From assembly GCA_041750915.1 (NCBI GenBank), contig JBGSYJ010000345.1:1-37781 (forward strand): DNA of 37,781 nt, read 5' to 3'. The DNA is from JBGSYJ01 sp041750915 (lineage in GTDB: Bacteria; Acidobacteriota; Thermoanaerobaculia; Gp7-AA8). This document shows, piece by piece, positions 16,328 to 25,333 of the stretch. A model generated the notes under the pieces. The model ran no database searches, had not been told where the DNA came from, and worked only from the letters and a program-made list of their open reading frames with translations. The translations under genes were made by a program, and so were the position numbers. Every line of letters starts with the position of its first letter. Positions within the stretch are counted from its first letter, which is position 1.

Positions 16328-17434
16328 ATGCGTGTACTCCATCTTCACACCGGTGGACTCTACGGCGGCGTCGAGACGATGCTGACCTGTCTGCAGCGAC
16401 ATGCCGGCTCGATGCCGGGATGCCGGATGACGTTCGCGCTTCTCGAGGAGGGAAAGCTCTCGAAGGATTTGAGCGCTGCGGGTGGCGACATCGTGATGCT
16501 GCCGGAGACCAGGTTGCGCAATCCAGTGCAGATCGTGCGCGCGAAGCGAGCTCTCCGATCGGTTCTGACGCGCGGGGACTTCGATCTCGTCGTCACACAT
16601 TCCACGTGGACGCACGCAATCTTCGCATCGACCGTAAGACAAGCAGGCGTACCGCTCGTCTTCTGGCAGCACAACGCTTTCGAAGATCGCCACTGGATCG
16701 AACGACTGGCCGGACGCGTTCCTCCCGATCTCGTGATCAGCAACAGCCTGTACAGCGCAACGACCCTGCCCCGCGTCTTCCCGGATGTTGCGCACGAGGT
16801 CGTCTATTACCCGGTTGGGAGTCCCGCGCATGAGGACCCGGAAGTGCGCGCGATGGTGCGGAACGAGATGTCCACGCCTGAAGGTGATGTCGTCATCATC
16901 CAGGTCAGCCGGATGGAGGCGTGGAAGGGCCATCGACTTCTCCTCGACGCCCTCGGAGAGCTCGCAGATGTGCAGGGCTGGACCTGCTGGCAGATCGGCG
17001 GTGCGCAGCGCGAGAGTGAGAAGGAGTACGAGAACCAGTTACGCAGACGCGTCGAAGAACTGGGAATCGAAAGCCGTGTGAGGTTCGCCGGCCATCGTCA
17101 CGACGTGCCGAGGCTGCTCGCTGCAGCGGACATTCACTGCCAGCCGAATTTGAAGCCGGAGTCTTTCGGGATCACGTTCGTGGAGGCGTTGTACCGAGGT
17201 CTGCCTGTCGTCACGACAGCGATGGGAGGCGCGCGCGAGATTGTCGACGAATCGTGCGGAGTTCTGATCGAGCAGCCCGACGCGGCCGACCTCGCCCGCG
17301 CGCTTGGCGGCATCATCGAAAGCGCAGAATTGAGCAGCTCGCTCTCCGCGGCGGGTCCCGCCCGAGCCGCCATGCTCTGCGACCCCGCCGTCCAGTCTTC
17401 CCGCATTCATGAAGTATTCTCCCGGTTGGCGTGA
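16328..17434 (+). CDS. Glycosyltransferase, GT4 type
   Basis: A 368-residue GT-B enzyme starting MRVLHLHTGGLYGGVETML. The C-terminal domain has QVSRMEAWKGHRLLLDAL (about 192-209) and E-x7-E as ESFGITFVE (E278, E286), followed by GLPVVTTAMGGAREIVD. The ATG at 16328 is chosen because the GT-B strand starts there; an ATG at 16256 would overlap the upstream gene by 41 bp and add a non-conserved leader. No good Shine-Dalgarno is seen for either. Confidence 0.9.
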   Translation: MRVLHLHTGGLYGGVETMLTCLQRHAGSMPGCRMTFALLEEGKLSKDLSAAGGDIVMLPETRLRNPVQIVRAKRALRSVLTRGDFDLVVTHSTWTHAIFASTVRQAGVPLVFWQHNAFEDRHWIERLAGRVPPDLVISNSLYSATTLPRVFPDVAHEVVYYPVGSPAHEDPEVRAMVRNEMSTPEGDVVIIQVSRMEAWKGHRLLLDALGELADVQGWTCWQIGGAQRESEKEYENQLRRRVEELGIESRVRFAGHRHDVPRLLAAADIHCQPNLKPESFGITFVEALYRGLPVVTTAMGGAREIVDESCGVLIEQPDAADLARALGGIIESAELSSSLSAAGPARAAMLCDPAVQSSRIHEVFSRLA

Positions 17435-17437
17435 CGA

Positions 17438-18577
17438 ATGCGGGCTGAGTGGCACCTGGTAACGAGCGAGTTTCCTCCCGATGTCTGCGGAGTGGGAGAT
17501 CAGTCGTACCTTCTGGCGAAAGGGCTCGCCGAGGCAGGCGACGAGGTGCATGTGTACACGAGAAGGACGGCGGACCCGCCGCCGGATCTCGCGGGAGTCA
17601 GCGTGCATCAGGTCTTCACGGATTACGGGCGGACGGACCTCGACAGGCTGGGGGAGGAGCTCGACCGGCATCCGGCCCCCAGGCGTCTTCTGGTGCAATG
17701 GGTGCCTCACGGCTACGGTTTCCGTTCGCTCAACCTCGCTCTCGCGTACTGGCTATTCCGTCGCGGTCGGACGGGCGATGACCTGGTCGAGCTCATCGTG
17801 CATGAGCCGGGACTCGGATGGAGCAGCCGGGATGGCCTGCATTTTCTTGCGGCGCTCGTCCACCGCGCGATGCTTACGCTGGCGCTGCGTGGGGCGCGCA
17901 AGGCGTGGGTGACGATTCCTGCATGGAGCGCGCGCGTCAAGCCGTATGCCCGTCGCGGGCTCGCCATCAAATGGCTTCCGGCTACGAGTCCTGTTCCGGT
18001 CGTCGACGATTCAATGCGCGTGCTCGAGATCCGGCAGCAGTTTGGCAGTCCTGCGAAAGTCATCGGAGTGTTCGGGAAGAAACCGGCGATCGACCGTCAA
18101 TTCGAAACGATCGTTGTTGAAATTCTCAGCCAGAATCCCGAGGCAGCGCTCGTCCTGATGGGCGCAGGCAGCACCGAAGCTGCCGACATCCTCAGGGTCA
18201 GCCATCCAGCGCTCCGCGCGCGCATTCATTCGATGGGAACGTTGTCGAGCCGCGAGGTGTCGCTGACAATTCAGGCATGCGACGTCATGCTCCAGCTTTA
18301 TCCCGACGGAGTGAATGCACGGAGAAGCTCGCTCCTGTCCTCTCTGGCGAATGGCGCTGCGATCGTCACGAACGAAGGCGACCACACGGAACTGATGTGG
18401 CGTGAGAGTGAAGCGGTCAGCCTTGTGAAGGATGAAGACCGCGATACAGTGGTGCGAGCGGTGAACGCGATCCTCGCCGACCTCGACGGGAGGAAACATC
18501 TCGGACGGCGAGCGCGTGCTCTCTTCGAGAAGGAGTTTCGGCTGTCGAACGTCATCAGCCGGCTTCGAAACGGATGA
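17438..18577 (+). CDS. Glycosyltransferase, GT4-like, without the usual E-x7-E motif
   Basis: The 379-residue protein has a GT4-like N-terminal domain (TSEFPPDVCGVGDQSYLLAK) and a plausible C-terminal Rossmann half (VIGVFGKKPAIDRQF, then ALVLMGAGSTEAADIL). Where relatives have E-x7-E it reads LYPDGVNARRSSLLSSLANG, so the first Glu is replaced by D and the second by a Ser/Leu-rich stretch. It may be a divergent active transferase with a different donor-binding mode or an inactive partner. It sits 3 bp after the previous gene and 4 bp before the next. Confidence 0.75.
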   Translation: MRAEWHLVTSEFPPDVCGVGDQSYLLAKGLAEAGDEVHVYTRRTADPPPDLAGVSVHQVFTDYGRTDLDRLGEELDRHPAPRRLLVQWVPHGYGFRSLNLALAYWLFRRGRTGDDLVELIVHEPGLGWSSRDGLHFLAALVHRAMLTLALRGARKAWVTIPAWSARVKPYARRGLAIKWLPATSPVPVVDDSMRVLEIRQQFGSPAKVIGVFGKKPAIDRQFETIVVEILSQNPEAALVLMGAGSTEAADILRVSHPALRARIHSMGTLSSREVSLTIQACDVMLQLYPDGVNARRSSLLSSLANGAAIVTNEGDHTELMWRESEAVSLVKDEDRDTVVRAVNAILADLDGRKHLGRRARALFEKEFRLSNVISRLRNG

Positions 18578-18581
18578 CCGG

Positions 18582-19805
18582 ATGAGAATCGCGATCGCAA
18601 ACTGGAGCAGGCGTATTGCCGGAGGTGTCGAAACCTACCTGGCCGACGTGGTTCCTGCTCTCGCCGGTCTCGGGCATGAGCTCGCACTGATCACGGAGCT
18701 CGACGAACCGGTGGACCGCGCGATCATCGGAAATGGACGGCTCGAGGCAGATCTCTGCGTTCGCTCTCTCGGCATGAGCGCTTCCGTCGAATCACTCACC
18801 GCCTGGCAACCCGACGTGATTTATCTGCACCAGATGCAGGAGCTCGAGCTCGAACGGAGACTCTCGGAGATCGCGCCCGTTGTCGCGTTCGCGCATGCGT
18901 ATTACGGGACCTGCATCAGTGGAACGAAGACACACCGCCTGCCTTCTGCACATCCCTGCAGCCGGCAGCTTGGCCCGGGGTGCCTCGTTCACTATTTTCC
19001 CAATCGCTGCGGTGGTCTCAATCCCGTAACGATGATGCGTCTTTACCAGCAGCAGAGCGCGCGGCTCGAGCAGATGCGTCGCTACTTCAGAGTCGTGACG
19101 TTTTCCGATCACATGGCTCGCGAGTATCGGAAGCATGGCATAAGCGCGACCAGACTGTGGGAGGAGAGCGTTTCGGGCGATGCATATCGCGCCGTTCCCC
19201 GATCCGCGCCGTCAGCCGATGCGTCGTGGAATCTGATGTTCCTGGGCCGTTTCGAGCTGCTCAAAGGGGCGGAGGTTCTCCTCGATTCGTTACGTGTTCT
19301 CGCTGCAGAAGGATCTGGGAAGATCTCTTTGAGGCTGGTCGGAGACGGAACCGAGCGTCGCGGGCTCGAGCGCAAAGCTGCTGCGATCATGGCCGACACG
19401 AAGCAGCTTCTGATCGATTTTCCGGGATGGCTGACGGGCGACGAGCTCGAAAGCGAATGGGACCGTGCACATGCCCTGGTGATGCCGAGCATCTGGCCGG
19501 AGCCTTTCGGGCTGGCCGGCATCGAAGCCGGCAGGCGGGGCCTCCCTGTGGTGGCCTTCGAGGTCGGTGCGATCCCGGAATGGCTCGAGGGCGGAAGGAA
19601 CGGTGTGCTCGCGCGACTCGGAGTTAGCCGCGCTCTCAGTTTCGCCCGCGCCCTGAAGTTGCTGATGTCCGACCCGGCTGTCTATGCATCGATGAGCGAG
19701 GCCGCGCCGCGGATGGCGGAGCGCTTTTCATTGCAGCATCACCTCGAGCCATTGTCCGCCGTGCTGAAGCTCGCTGCAGCGTCTGCAGGAAGGAAGGCGT
19801 CGTGA
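18582..19805 (+). CDS. Glycosyltransferase, GT4 type
   Basis: A 407-residue GT-B enzyme beginning MRIAIANWSRRIAGGVETYL. A mid-section with HAYYGTCISGTKTH and several Cys residues (CSRQLGPGCLVHYFPNRCGG) is typical of a GT4 subgroup found in polysaccharide clusters. The donor site has FLGRFELLKGAEVLLDSL and E-x7-E as EPFGLAGIE, followed by GLPVVAFEVGAIPEWL. The ATG at 18582 lies 4 bp after the previous stop. It ends in a GTGA overlap with the next gene. Confidence 0.9.
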   Translation: MRIAIANWSRRIAGGVETYLADVVPALAGLGHELALITELDEPVDRAIIGNGRLEADLCVRSLGMSASVESLTAWQPDVIYLHQMQELELERRLSEIAPVVAFAHAYYGTCISGTKTHRLPSAHPCSRQLGPGCLVHYFPNRCGGLNPVTMMRLYQQQSARLEQMRRYFRVVTFSDHMAREYRKHGISATRLWEESVSGDAYRAVPRSAPSADASWNLMFLGRFELLKGAEVLLDSLRVLAAEGSGKISLRLVGDGTERRGLERKAAAIMADTKQLLIDFPGWLTGDELESEWDRAHALVMPSIWPEPFGLAGIEAGRRGLPVVAFEVGAIPEWLEGGRNGVLARLGVSRALSFARALKLLMSDPAVYASMSEAAPRMAERFSLQHHLEPLSAVLKLAAASAGRKAS

Positions 19806-20968
19806 AGCAGCCGGCGCTATGGTTCGTTGTGGAAAGCGGCACGGACGTGCGGATCGTCGAGGGTCTTGCTCCACGATTCGATCTGTCGATCTATGCGCGA
19901 AGCACAGGCGGTCGCGAGGTGAGCCAGGAACCGTCTATCCCGCTCGTACTTGATCGAGGGCCGGCGTCCCGCTTCCTATTCGCGTTGTTTCTTTTCTTCC
20001 GGATCGCGTTGCGCAGGGTCCGTCCCGACTTCATTCTCGTGCAGGGTTACAGTCTCGCTGCATTCGCCGCAAACATGGGAGGGCGTCTCTCCGGGGTGCC
20101 GGTCGCGATGTTCGTCTGCAGTCCAACCGAGGAGTATTACCGCTGCAGGCGCCTCGATTCGGATGGAGAGAAGCCGTATCGAGCGCATGAGCTCCGGCTT
20201 CTCGAAACGCTTGGAAAACTGAATGCGGTTGCGGGATCCCGCTACGTCGTGTTGAGCCGCTATCTGGCTTCAGTCGTCGAGGAGCACGGCGGAAGCAACG
20301 TGGAGGTCATACCGCTCTACGGGGTGGACACGACCACCTTTCGTCCCGCGGACCGGCCGAAGGAGACGCTGCGCCGGGATCGCGGGCTCCCGGAAAAGGG
20401 CGCGATCATTTTCTTCAGCAGCAGGATCGCGCCCGAAAAGGACGCGGCGACGCTGCTGAGCGCGGTGCGGATACTGAGGGAGCGCGGGGTCGACATCCAC
20501 ATTCTTCACCGCAGCGGTGGATATCGTACGTTCGCGCGTCTGGCCGAAGATGCAGGAATTGGCGATATCGTGATCGCCACGGACGCGGTGCATCCGGTCA
20601 ACGAGCTTCCACTCGACTACCAGGCGTCGGACCTCTGCGTTCAGGCGAGCCGGGCCGAGGGGCTGGGGTTTTCGCCGCTCGAAGCGCTGGCGTGCGGTGT
20701 TCCCGTGGTTGCCGCCGCCGTGGGCGGGTTGCGGGAAACGATTCTCGACGGGGAGACGGGGTGGACCTATCCGGTTGGCGACGCTTCTGCACTCGCTTCC
20801 GCGATCGAGGACGTTCTGGCGAGGCCGGACGAAGCAACGCGACGCGCGGAAGAGGGGCGGCGACTCGTCGAGGCGCAGTATGAGAGGGAAAAAGTCTTCG
20901 ATCGCTTCGAGGCGTTCGTGAAAGAAGTCGTGGCGGGAAGGAGTCATGGTGCAGCACGAAGTCGATGA
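19802..20968 (+). CDS. Glycosyltransferase, GT4 type
   Basis: The product has 388 residues from a GTG start overlapping the previous stop (GTGA). The N-terminal half has a hydrophobic stretch (RFLFALFLFFRIALRRVRPD, about 58-77) that may touch the membrane. The C-terminal half has FFSSRIAPEKDAATLLSAV, FSPLEALACGVPVVAAAVGG and E-x7-E as EGLGFSPLE. It overlaps the methyltransferase gene by 23 bp, so the two are probably co-translated. Confidence 0.9.
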   Translation: MKQPALWFVVESGTDVRIVEGLAPRFDLSIYARSTGGREVSQEPSIPLVLDRGPASRFLFALFLFFRIALRRVRPDFILVQGYSLAAFAANMGGRLSGVPVAMFVCSPTEEYYRCRRLDSDGEKPYRAHELRLLETLGKLNAVAGSRYVVLSRYLASVVEEHGGSNVEVIPLYGVDTTTFRPADRPKETLRRDRGLPEKGAIIFFSSRIAPEKDAATLLSAVRILRERGVDIHILHRSGGYRTFARLAEDAGIGDIVIATDAVHPVNELPLDYQASDLCVQASRAEGLGFSPLEALACGVPVVAAAVGGLRETILDGETGWTYPVGDASALASAIEDVLARPDEATRRAEEGRRLVEAQYEREKVFDRFEAFVKEVVAGRSHGAARSR

Positions 20969-21770
20969 TGCATTGCGCGAGGGTCACTACGCGAAGAAAC
21001 AGATCTTCTGCAGAAGCAAGCTGATTTCCTGGAGCCACAGCCGGCGGTTCGTAACCGGCGTGCGCCTGGCGGAACGGTTCGCCGGCAAGCGTATCGTTGA
21101 TTATGGCTGCGGCGATGGAACGTTCCTGACGATGCTGATGGCGGGTCAATCCGCCCCCGCTTTCGCTGTTGGAGCGGAGCTGACCGAGGATCTCGTGCGC
21201 GATTGCCGGGAGAGACTCGAGAGCGAGAGGCTGCAGTTCGTTCTCACTTCGCAACTGCATGATGAGCGTCATCGCGGCGCGTACGACGGCGTAGTCTGCA
21301 TGGAAGTTCTCGAGCACGTCATCGATGATCGCCCGATGCTCGAGCTCTTCCACAGCCTGCTTGCACCCGGCGGCTCTCTGCTGCTCAGCGTACCGGTCGA
21401 GACGGGCCTTCCGGTGCTAGTCAAACAATCGGCGCGTCGCCTCGCGAGCTGGAGAAAGTTTGCAGACTACTCCGGAATGCAGCCGTACACGATGCGCGAG
21501 CTGTGGGCCACTGTTTTTGCAGGAAGCCAGCAGCACATCGTCCGGCCGGTTCACAGCGACGAAAATGGTTTCGAATCGCACGATCACAAGGGATTCAACT
21601 GGATGTTCCTTCGCGAGAAGCTGCGCGATCTCTTCGAGATCGAACAGGTCCTCGGGTCGCCTCTGGCGTGGCTTCCCCCGCATCTCGGAAGCCAGGCGTG
21701 GTTCATCGCGCGGAAGCGAGAGGAGTTCCGCAAGCCGACTATTTCTCGTGACGCCTTGACTATGTACTAG
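20946..21770 (+). CDS. SAM-dependent class I methyltransferase
   Basis: A 274-residue protein with SAM-binding motif I at VDYGCGDGTF (51-60), an acidic motif II region (VGAELTEDL), and motif post-I YDGVVCMEVLEHVIDD (about 113-128) followed by LLAPGGSLLLSVP. This is the Methyltransf_11/23-type fold. In this context it probably O-methylates a sugar of the repeat unit, though the substrate is inferred from position only. It overlaps the upstream glycosyltransferase by 23 bp. Confidence 0.88.
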   Translation: MVQHEVDDALREGHYAKKQIFCRSKLISWSHSRRFVTGVRLAERFAGKRIVDYGCGDGTFLTMLMAGQSAPAFAVGAELTEDLVRDCRERLESERLQFVLTSQLHDERHRGAYDGVVCMEVLEHVIDDRPMLELFHSLLAPGGSLLLSVPVETGLPVLVKQSARRLASWRKFADYSGMQPYTMRELWATVFAGSQQHIVRPVHSDENGFESHDHKGFNWMFLREKLRDLFEIEQVLGSPLAWLPPHLGSQAWFIARKREEFRKPTISRDALTMY

Positions 21771-21806
21771 CGCCGGAGGTCCCTCGCCCCTCCCACCCAC
21801 ACGCCC

Positions 21807-21823
21807 AGGCTCGGGATGACAAG
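21807..21823. repeat. Short dispersed repeat half-site AGGCTCGGGATGACAAG
   Basis: These 17 bases match exactly, in reverse complement, the last 17 bases of the window (37765-37781). A further GGGATGACA occurs at 21842-21850. It sits in the 74-116 bp gap between the methyltransferase and the next glycosyltransferase gene. It is probably a remnant of a dispersed palindromic family related in sequence (TCATCC) to the 29-nt-arm elements. Confidence 0.6.
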
Positions 21824-21886
21824 TGCTGACGATCGCCGCGCGGGATGACACGATGCTTCGATCACCTGGCGATGAGCGCACATACA

Positions 21887-23038
21887 ATGTCCGGCCAGAT
21901 GGTGAAGAGCATTCGCGTGGCACTGCTTGCCGACATGCCGGAAGAGCGGTGGCCCAGTATGGATCTGATGGGTGAGATGCTCGAAGCGGAGCTACGCGAG
22001 GTCGGAGGCATCGACGCTGCGCTTGTCAGGCCTTCGATGAAGCGAAGGTTCAGCCGGAACGATGATTTCAGCAGTGGGCGATACAACGTCGACCGGCTTG
22101 CAGGCAGGATGTTCGATTACCCGCGGTTGCTGCGATCGAAAGCTCGCGAGTTCGACGTGTTCCACCTCACGGATCACAGTTACGCACAGCTGGCACTCGA
22201 GACGCCTCCGGAGCGAACACTCGTGACCTGTCACGATATTGACGCCTTCCGCGCGGTGGTCGAGCCTCGAGAGCACCCCCGTCCATTCTGGATCCGGCGG
22301 ATCTCGCGACGTGTGCTCGAGGGGCTGAGGCGGGCTGCGATCGTCACGTGCGACAGCCGGGCAACCCGAGACGATCTGCTCGCGTACGATCTGGTTCCCG
22401 AAGAGCGACTCGTGGTAGTGCCGCTCGGTGTCCATCCATCGTGTTCCCCTGATCGCACGCCGGCTGACGACGCGCTCGATCTCCGACTGGGTCCCGCGGG
22501 ACGCGTTCCGGAGTTTCTGCACGTGGGAAGCACGATCCCCCGCAAGCGCATCGACGTTGCCCTGCAGGTTTTCGCTGCGATCGTCGAGACACATCCGAAC
22601 GCAAGGCTGCTCCGGGTGGGCGGACCCTTTACCGAAGAACAGAGGTCTCTCGCCGCAAAGCTGGGAATCGCGGACTCGATCGTGGTTCTTCCGTTCATCG
22701 ATCGCGAGACACTCGCTGCCGTCTACCGCCGGGCTCTGGCTCTGATCCTCCCTTCCGCCGCGGAAGGATTCGGACTGCCTGTGGTGGAGGCGCTCGCGAG
22801 TGGGACGCCGGTGCTTTGCAGCGATCTTGCAGTTCTCCGCGAGGTCGGGGGTGAAGCCGCGGACTATTTTCATCACGAAGATGCCGCCGGGTTTGCCGAT
22901 CGGGCACAAGAGCTCATCGAAGATCCGGTGATTCGCGTCCGCAAGCGATCCGAGGGACTGTTGCAGGCGGAAGGGTTCCGCTGGAGTGCGGCCGCGGAGA
23001 AGTTCGCGGAGATCTATCGGGGGATCGCGATAAGATAA
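21887..23038 (+). CDS. Glycosyltransferase, GT4 type
   Basis: The product is 383 residues from the start chosen here; in-frame ATGs at 21845, 21872, 21887 and 21899 are all possible and none has a clear Shine-Dalgarno. Similarity starts at about IRVALLADMPEERWPSM. The donor domain has FLHVGSTIPRKRIDVAL and E-x7-E as EGFGLPVVE, then SGTPVLCSDLAVLREVGG. This C-terminal pattern resembles GT4 mannosyltransferases, but the donor is not established. The earliest start would lie inside the dispersed repeat remnant. Confidence 0.87.
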   Translation: MSGQMVKSIRVALLADMPEERWPSMDLMGEMLEAELREVGGIDAALVRPSMKRRFSRNDDFSSGRYNVDRLAGRMFDYPRLLRSKAREFDVFHLTDHSYAQLALETPPERTLVTCHDIDAFRAVVEPREHPRPFWIRRISRRVLEGLRRAAIVTCDSRATRDDLLAYDLVPEERLVVVPLGVHPSCSPDRTPADDALDLRLGPAGRVPEFLHVGSTIPRKRIDVALQVFAAIVETHPNARLLRVGGPFTEEQRSLAAKLGIADSIVVLPFIDRETLAAVYRRALALILPSAAEGFGLPVVEALASGTPVLCSDLAVLREVGGEAADYFHHEDAAGFADRAQELIEDPVIRVRKRSEGLLQAEGFRWSAAAEKFAEIYRGIAIR

Positions 23039-23124
23039 CCCGACTCTGTTTCAATGAAATGAGGAGCGACGCACCCCGGCATTGCCAGGGATCGCAGTCG
23101 AATCTTCCTCATCTGGAGATTGTG

Positions 23125-24105
23125 GTGACCAGAAAGGCATTAATCACCGGTATCACGGGGCAGGACGGCAGTTACCTCGCCGAACAACTGCTGGGTCTGG
23201 GCTATGAGGTCCATGGGCTCGTCCGCCGTGTTGCGCTCGAAGCGCCGAATCAGAGGTTCGGGCGCATTACTCATCTCATGGACCGAGTCACTCTGCACGG
23301 CGCGAGTCTCGAGAGTTATCCGAGCATTTTCAACGTCATGAGCCGGAACGAGTTCGACGAGTGTTATCACCTCGCCGCGCAAAGCTTCGTCGCCGAGAGC
23401 TTCGCCGATGGCTTCTCGACGATGAACACGAATATCAACGGCACGCACTACATGCTCGCAGCGCTCCGGGAACTGCGTCCGTCGTGCAGGTTCTACTTCG
23501 CTGGCTCGAGCGAGATGTTCGGCAAAGTCAGGGAGACACCTCAAAGTGAGAACACTCCGTTTCACCCCCGCAGCCCCTATGGGATCAGCAAGGTCGCCGG
23601 GTTCGAGCTGACGCGCAACTACCGTGAGGCCTACGGCATGTTCTGCTCCAGCGGGATTCTGTTCAATCACGAGGGCCCGCGCCGAGGACATGAGTTCGTC
23701 ACCCGCAAGATCACGAGCACCGCGGCGCGCATCAAGCTCGGTCTCGCCTCGGAGCTCAGGATCGGAAATCTCGACGCGAAGCGCGACTGGGGTCACGCTG
23801 CCGACTACATACGCGCCATGCATCTGATGCTTCAGCACTCCGAGCCCGACGACTTCGTCATCTCGATGGGGGAGACGCACAGCGTCCGGGAATTCTGCCA
23901 GCTCGCGTTCGGAGAGCTCGGTCTCAACTACGAGGAATTCGTTAAGATCGATGAGCGCTACTACCGTCCTGCGGAAGTGGAACTGCTCGTCGGCGACTCC
24001 TCCAAAGCGCGAGAAGTTCTCGGATGGCAGCCCAGATACACGTTCCGCGAGCTGGTCACGGAGATGGTCCAGTCCGATCTCGAGCAGGCCGAGAGGCAAA
24101 GATGA
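23125..24105 (+). CDS. gmd: GDP-mannose 4,6-dehydratase
   Basis: The 326-residue SDR-family enzyme converts GDP-mannose to GDP-4-keto-6-deoxymannose, the precursor of GDP-fucose, GDP-rhamnose and related sugars. Motifs are the NAD-binding ITGITGQDGSYLAEQL (7-22), YHLAAQSFVAESF (81-93), the active-site segment AGSSEMFGK with Y152-GIS-K156, and the Gmd-specific ILFNHEGPRRGHEFVTRKIT (178-197). The second of two consecutive GTG codons is chosen because GGAG is 6 nt upstream. No reductase or epimerase that would finish a particular deoxyhexose is seen nearby. The stop codon TGA is part of the first AAAGATG heptamer of the element that follows. Confidence 0.93.
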   Translation: MTRKALITGITGQDGSYLAEQLLGLGYEVHGLVRRVALEAPNQRFGRITHLMDRVTLHGASLESYPSIFNVMSRNEFDECYHLAAQSFVAESFADGFSTMNTNINGTHYMLAALRELRPSCRFYFAGSSEMFGKVRETPQSENTPFHPRSPYGISKVAGFELTRNYREAYGMFCSSGILFNHEGPRRGHEFVTRKITSTAARIKLGLASELRIGNLDAKRDWGHAADYIRAMHLMLQHSEPDDFVISMGETHSVREFCQLAFGELGLNYEEFVKIDERYYRPAEVELLVGDSSKAREVLGWQPRYTFRELVTEMVQSDLEQAERQR

Positions 24106-24195
24106 AAGATGAAAGATGAAAGATGAAGCCACCGCACACCCTGTCGATGAGGGTGGGAGGCGGGCTTCATCTTTCATCTTTCATCCTTCATCCTT
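24095..24195. repeat. Heptamer fold-back element, AAAGATG type (second copy)
   Basis: The left arm (about 24098-24129) and right arm (about 24164-24195) are 32-nt inverted repeats matching at 30 positions, again built of GATGAAA heptamers. The pairing can extend inward through GAAGCC/GGGCTTC and ACCCT/AGGGT, leaving a small loop near 24142-24150. The left arm contains the gmd stop codon. The right arm ends 7 nt before the ATG of the next gene. The word is the same as in the element at 9828-9948, 14 kb away. Confidence 0.94.
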
Positions 24196-24202
24196 GGTTC
24201 CG

Positions 24203-25333
24203 ATGCGCGTCGTCCACATCGGTAAGTACTATCCCCCGGTCCTCGGCGGCATCGAGACGCACCTGCGGAACCTCGCCGTCGGCCTGCGTGACCGGGTCGA
24301 CCTCACGGTGCTCGTCGCGAACTCCGGCCGTGCGACAGTGCATGAGCAACCGGAGGGAGTTGACCTGGTGCGACTCGGACAAGTGCTGCAGGTTGCCTCC
24401 GCGCCGATCGTCAGAGGAATCCGACGCGAGCTTCTCGCGGCCCGGCCGGACGTAGTCCACCTGCATCATCCGAATCCCTTCGCCACGATCGCATGGTTGA
24501 GCCGCCCCATCGGCAAGCTCGTGATCAGCTACCACGGAGACACGGTGCGGCAGAAGTTTCTGGGGCCGCTTTTTCTACCGGTGCTGCATCGTGCGCTGCG
24601 GAGATCGAGTGCGGTGATCGCCGCCACGCGAAACCATGTCGAGATGTCGCCGGTCCTTTCGGGCTATGCGGACCGTTCGCACATCGTGCCGTATGGAATC
24701 GACATGGAACGTTTCGAATCGGCGGACGCGGCGGAGGTTCATGAGATCCGTGGCCGTTATGGAGATCGGATCGTACTCGCCCTCGGCCGGCTCGTTTATT
24801 ACAAGGGATTCGAGGTGCTGATCCGGGCCATGAGCAGAGTCGACGGGCACCTGGTGATCATCGGAGAGGGGCCGCTCCAGAGGGAACTGGAGGAACTGGT
24901 TCGCTCGACAGGCCAGCAGGCGAAGATCAACATTCTTGGCGCGGTCGAACACATCGCCGCCTGGTATCACGCGGCGTCGGTTTTCGTTCTTCCATCGATC
25001 GCGAAGAGTGAGGCGTTCGGAATCGTGCAGCTCGAAGCGATGGCTGCGCGAACGCCGGTGATCAATACGTCGCTCCCATCCGGAGTTCCGCTCGTCTCTC
25101 TCGACGGGGAAACAGGGCTGACCGTTCCGCCCGGCGATGTCGAAGCGCTGGCGGCCGCAATCTCCTCACTGCTCGACGACGAACCGCTCCGCCGCAAGTT
25201 CGGCAAGGCCGGCCATGAGAGAGTCCGTACCGGATTCACGACCAGCGCGATGGTCGACGCGACGATTGGGGTGTACGAGAAGGTCCTCCGCCCAACCGCC
25301 CAGCCCGCCCGGCCCGCCAGTTCTGAGTTCTGA
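24203..25333 (+). CDS. Glycosyltransferase, GT4 type
   Basis: A 376-residue GT-B enzyme starting MRVVHIGKYYPPVLGGIETHL. It has ALGRLVYYKGFEVLIRAM in the donor domain and E-x7-E as EAFGIVQLE, then ARTPVINTSLPSGVP. The ATG at 24203 follows the right arm of a fold-back element; a longer frame would translate that element (SSFIFHPSS) and is rejected. There is no Shine-Dalgarno. The C-terminal residues, about RPTAQPARPASSEF, and the stop codon come from the next heptamer element, so the natural end was probably slightly upstream. Confidence 0.91.
   Translation: MRVVHIGKYYPPVLGGIETHLRNLAVGLRDRVDLTVLVANSGRATVHEQPEGVDLVRLGQVLQVASAPIVRGIRRELLAARPDVVHLHHPNPFATIAWLSRPIGKLVISYHGDTVRQKFLGPLFLPVLHRALRRSSAVIAATRNHVEMSPVLSGYADRSHIVPYGIDMERFESADAAEVHEIRGRYGDRIVLALGRLVYYKGFEVLIRAMSRVDGHLVIIGEGPLQRELEELVRSTGQQAKINILGAVEHIAAWYHAASVFVLPSIAKSEAFGIVQLEAMAARTPVINTSLPSGVPLVSLDGETGLTVPPGDVEALAAAISSLLDDEPLRRKFGKAGHERVRTGFTTSAMVDATIGVYEKVLRPTAQPARPASSEF

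Noticed and set aside
24116..24202. N-terminal extension of the GT4 gene at 24203
   Set aside because: It translates the AAAGATG fold-back element and its loop; the GT-B fold begins at the ATG at 24203.
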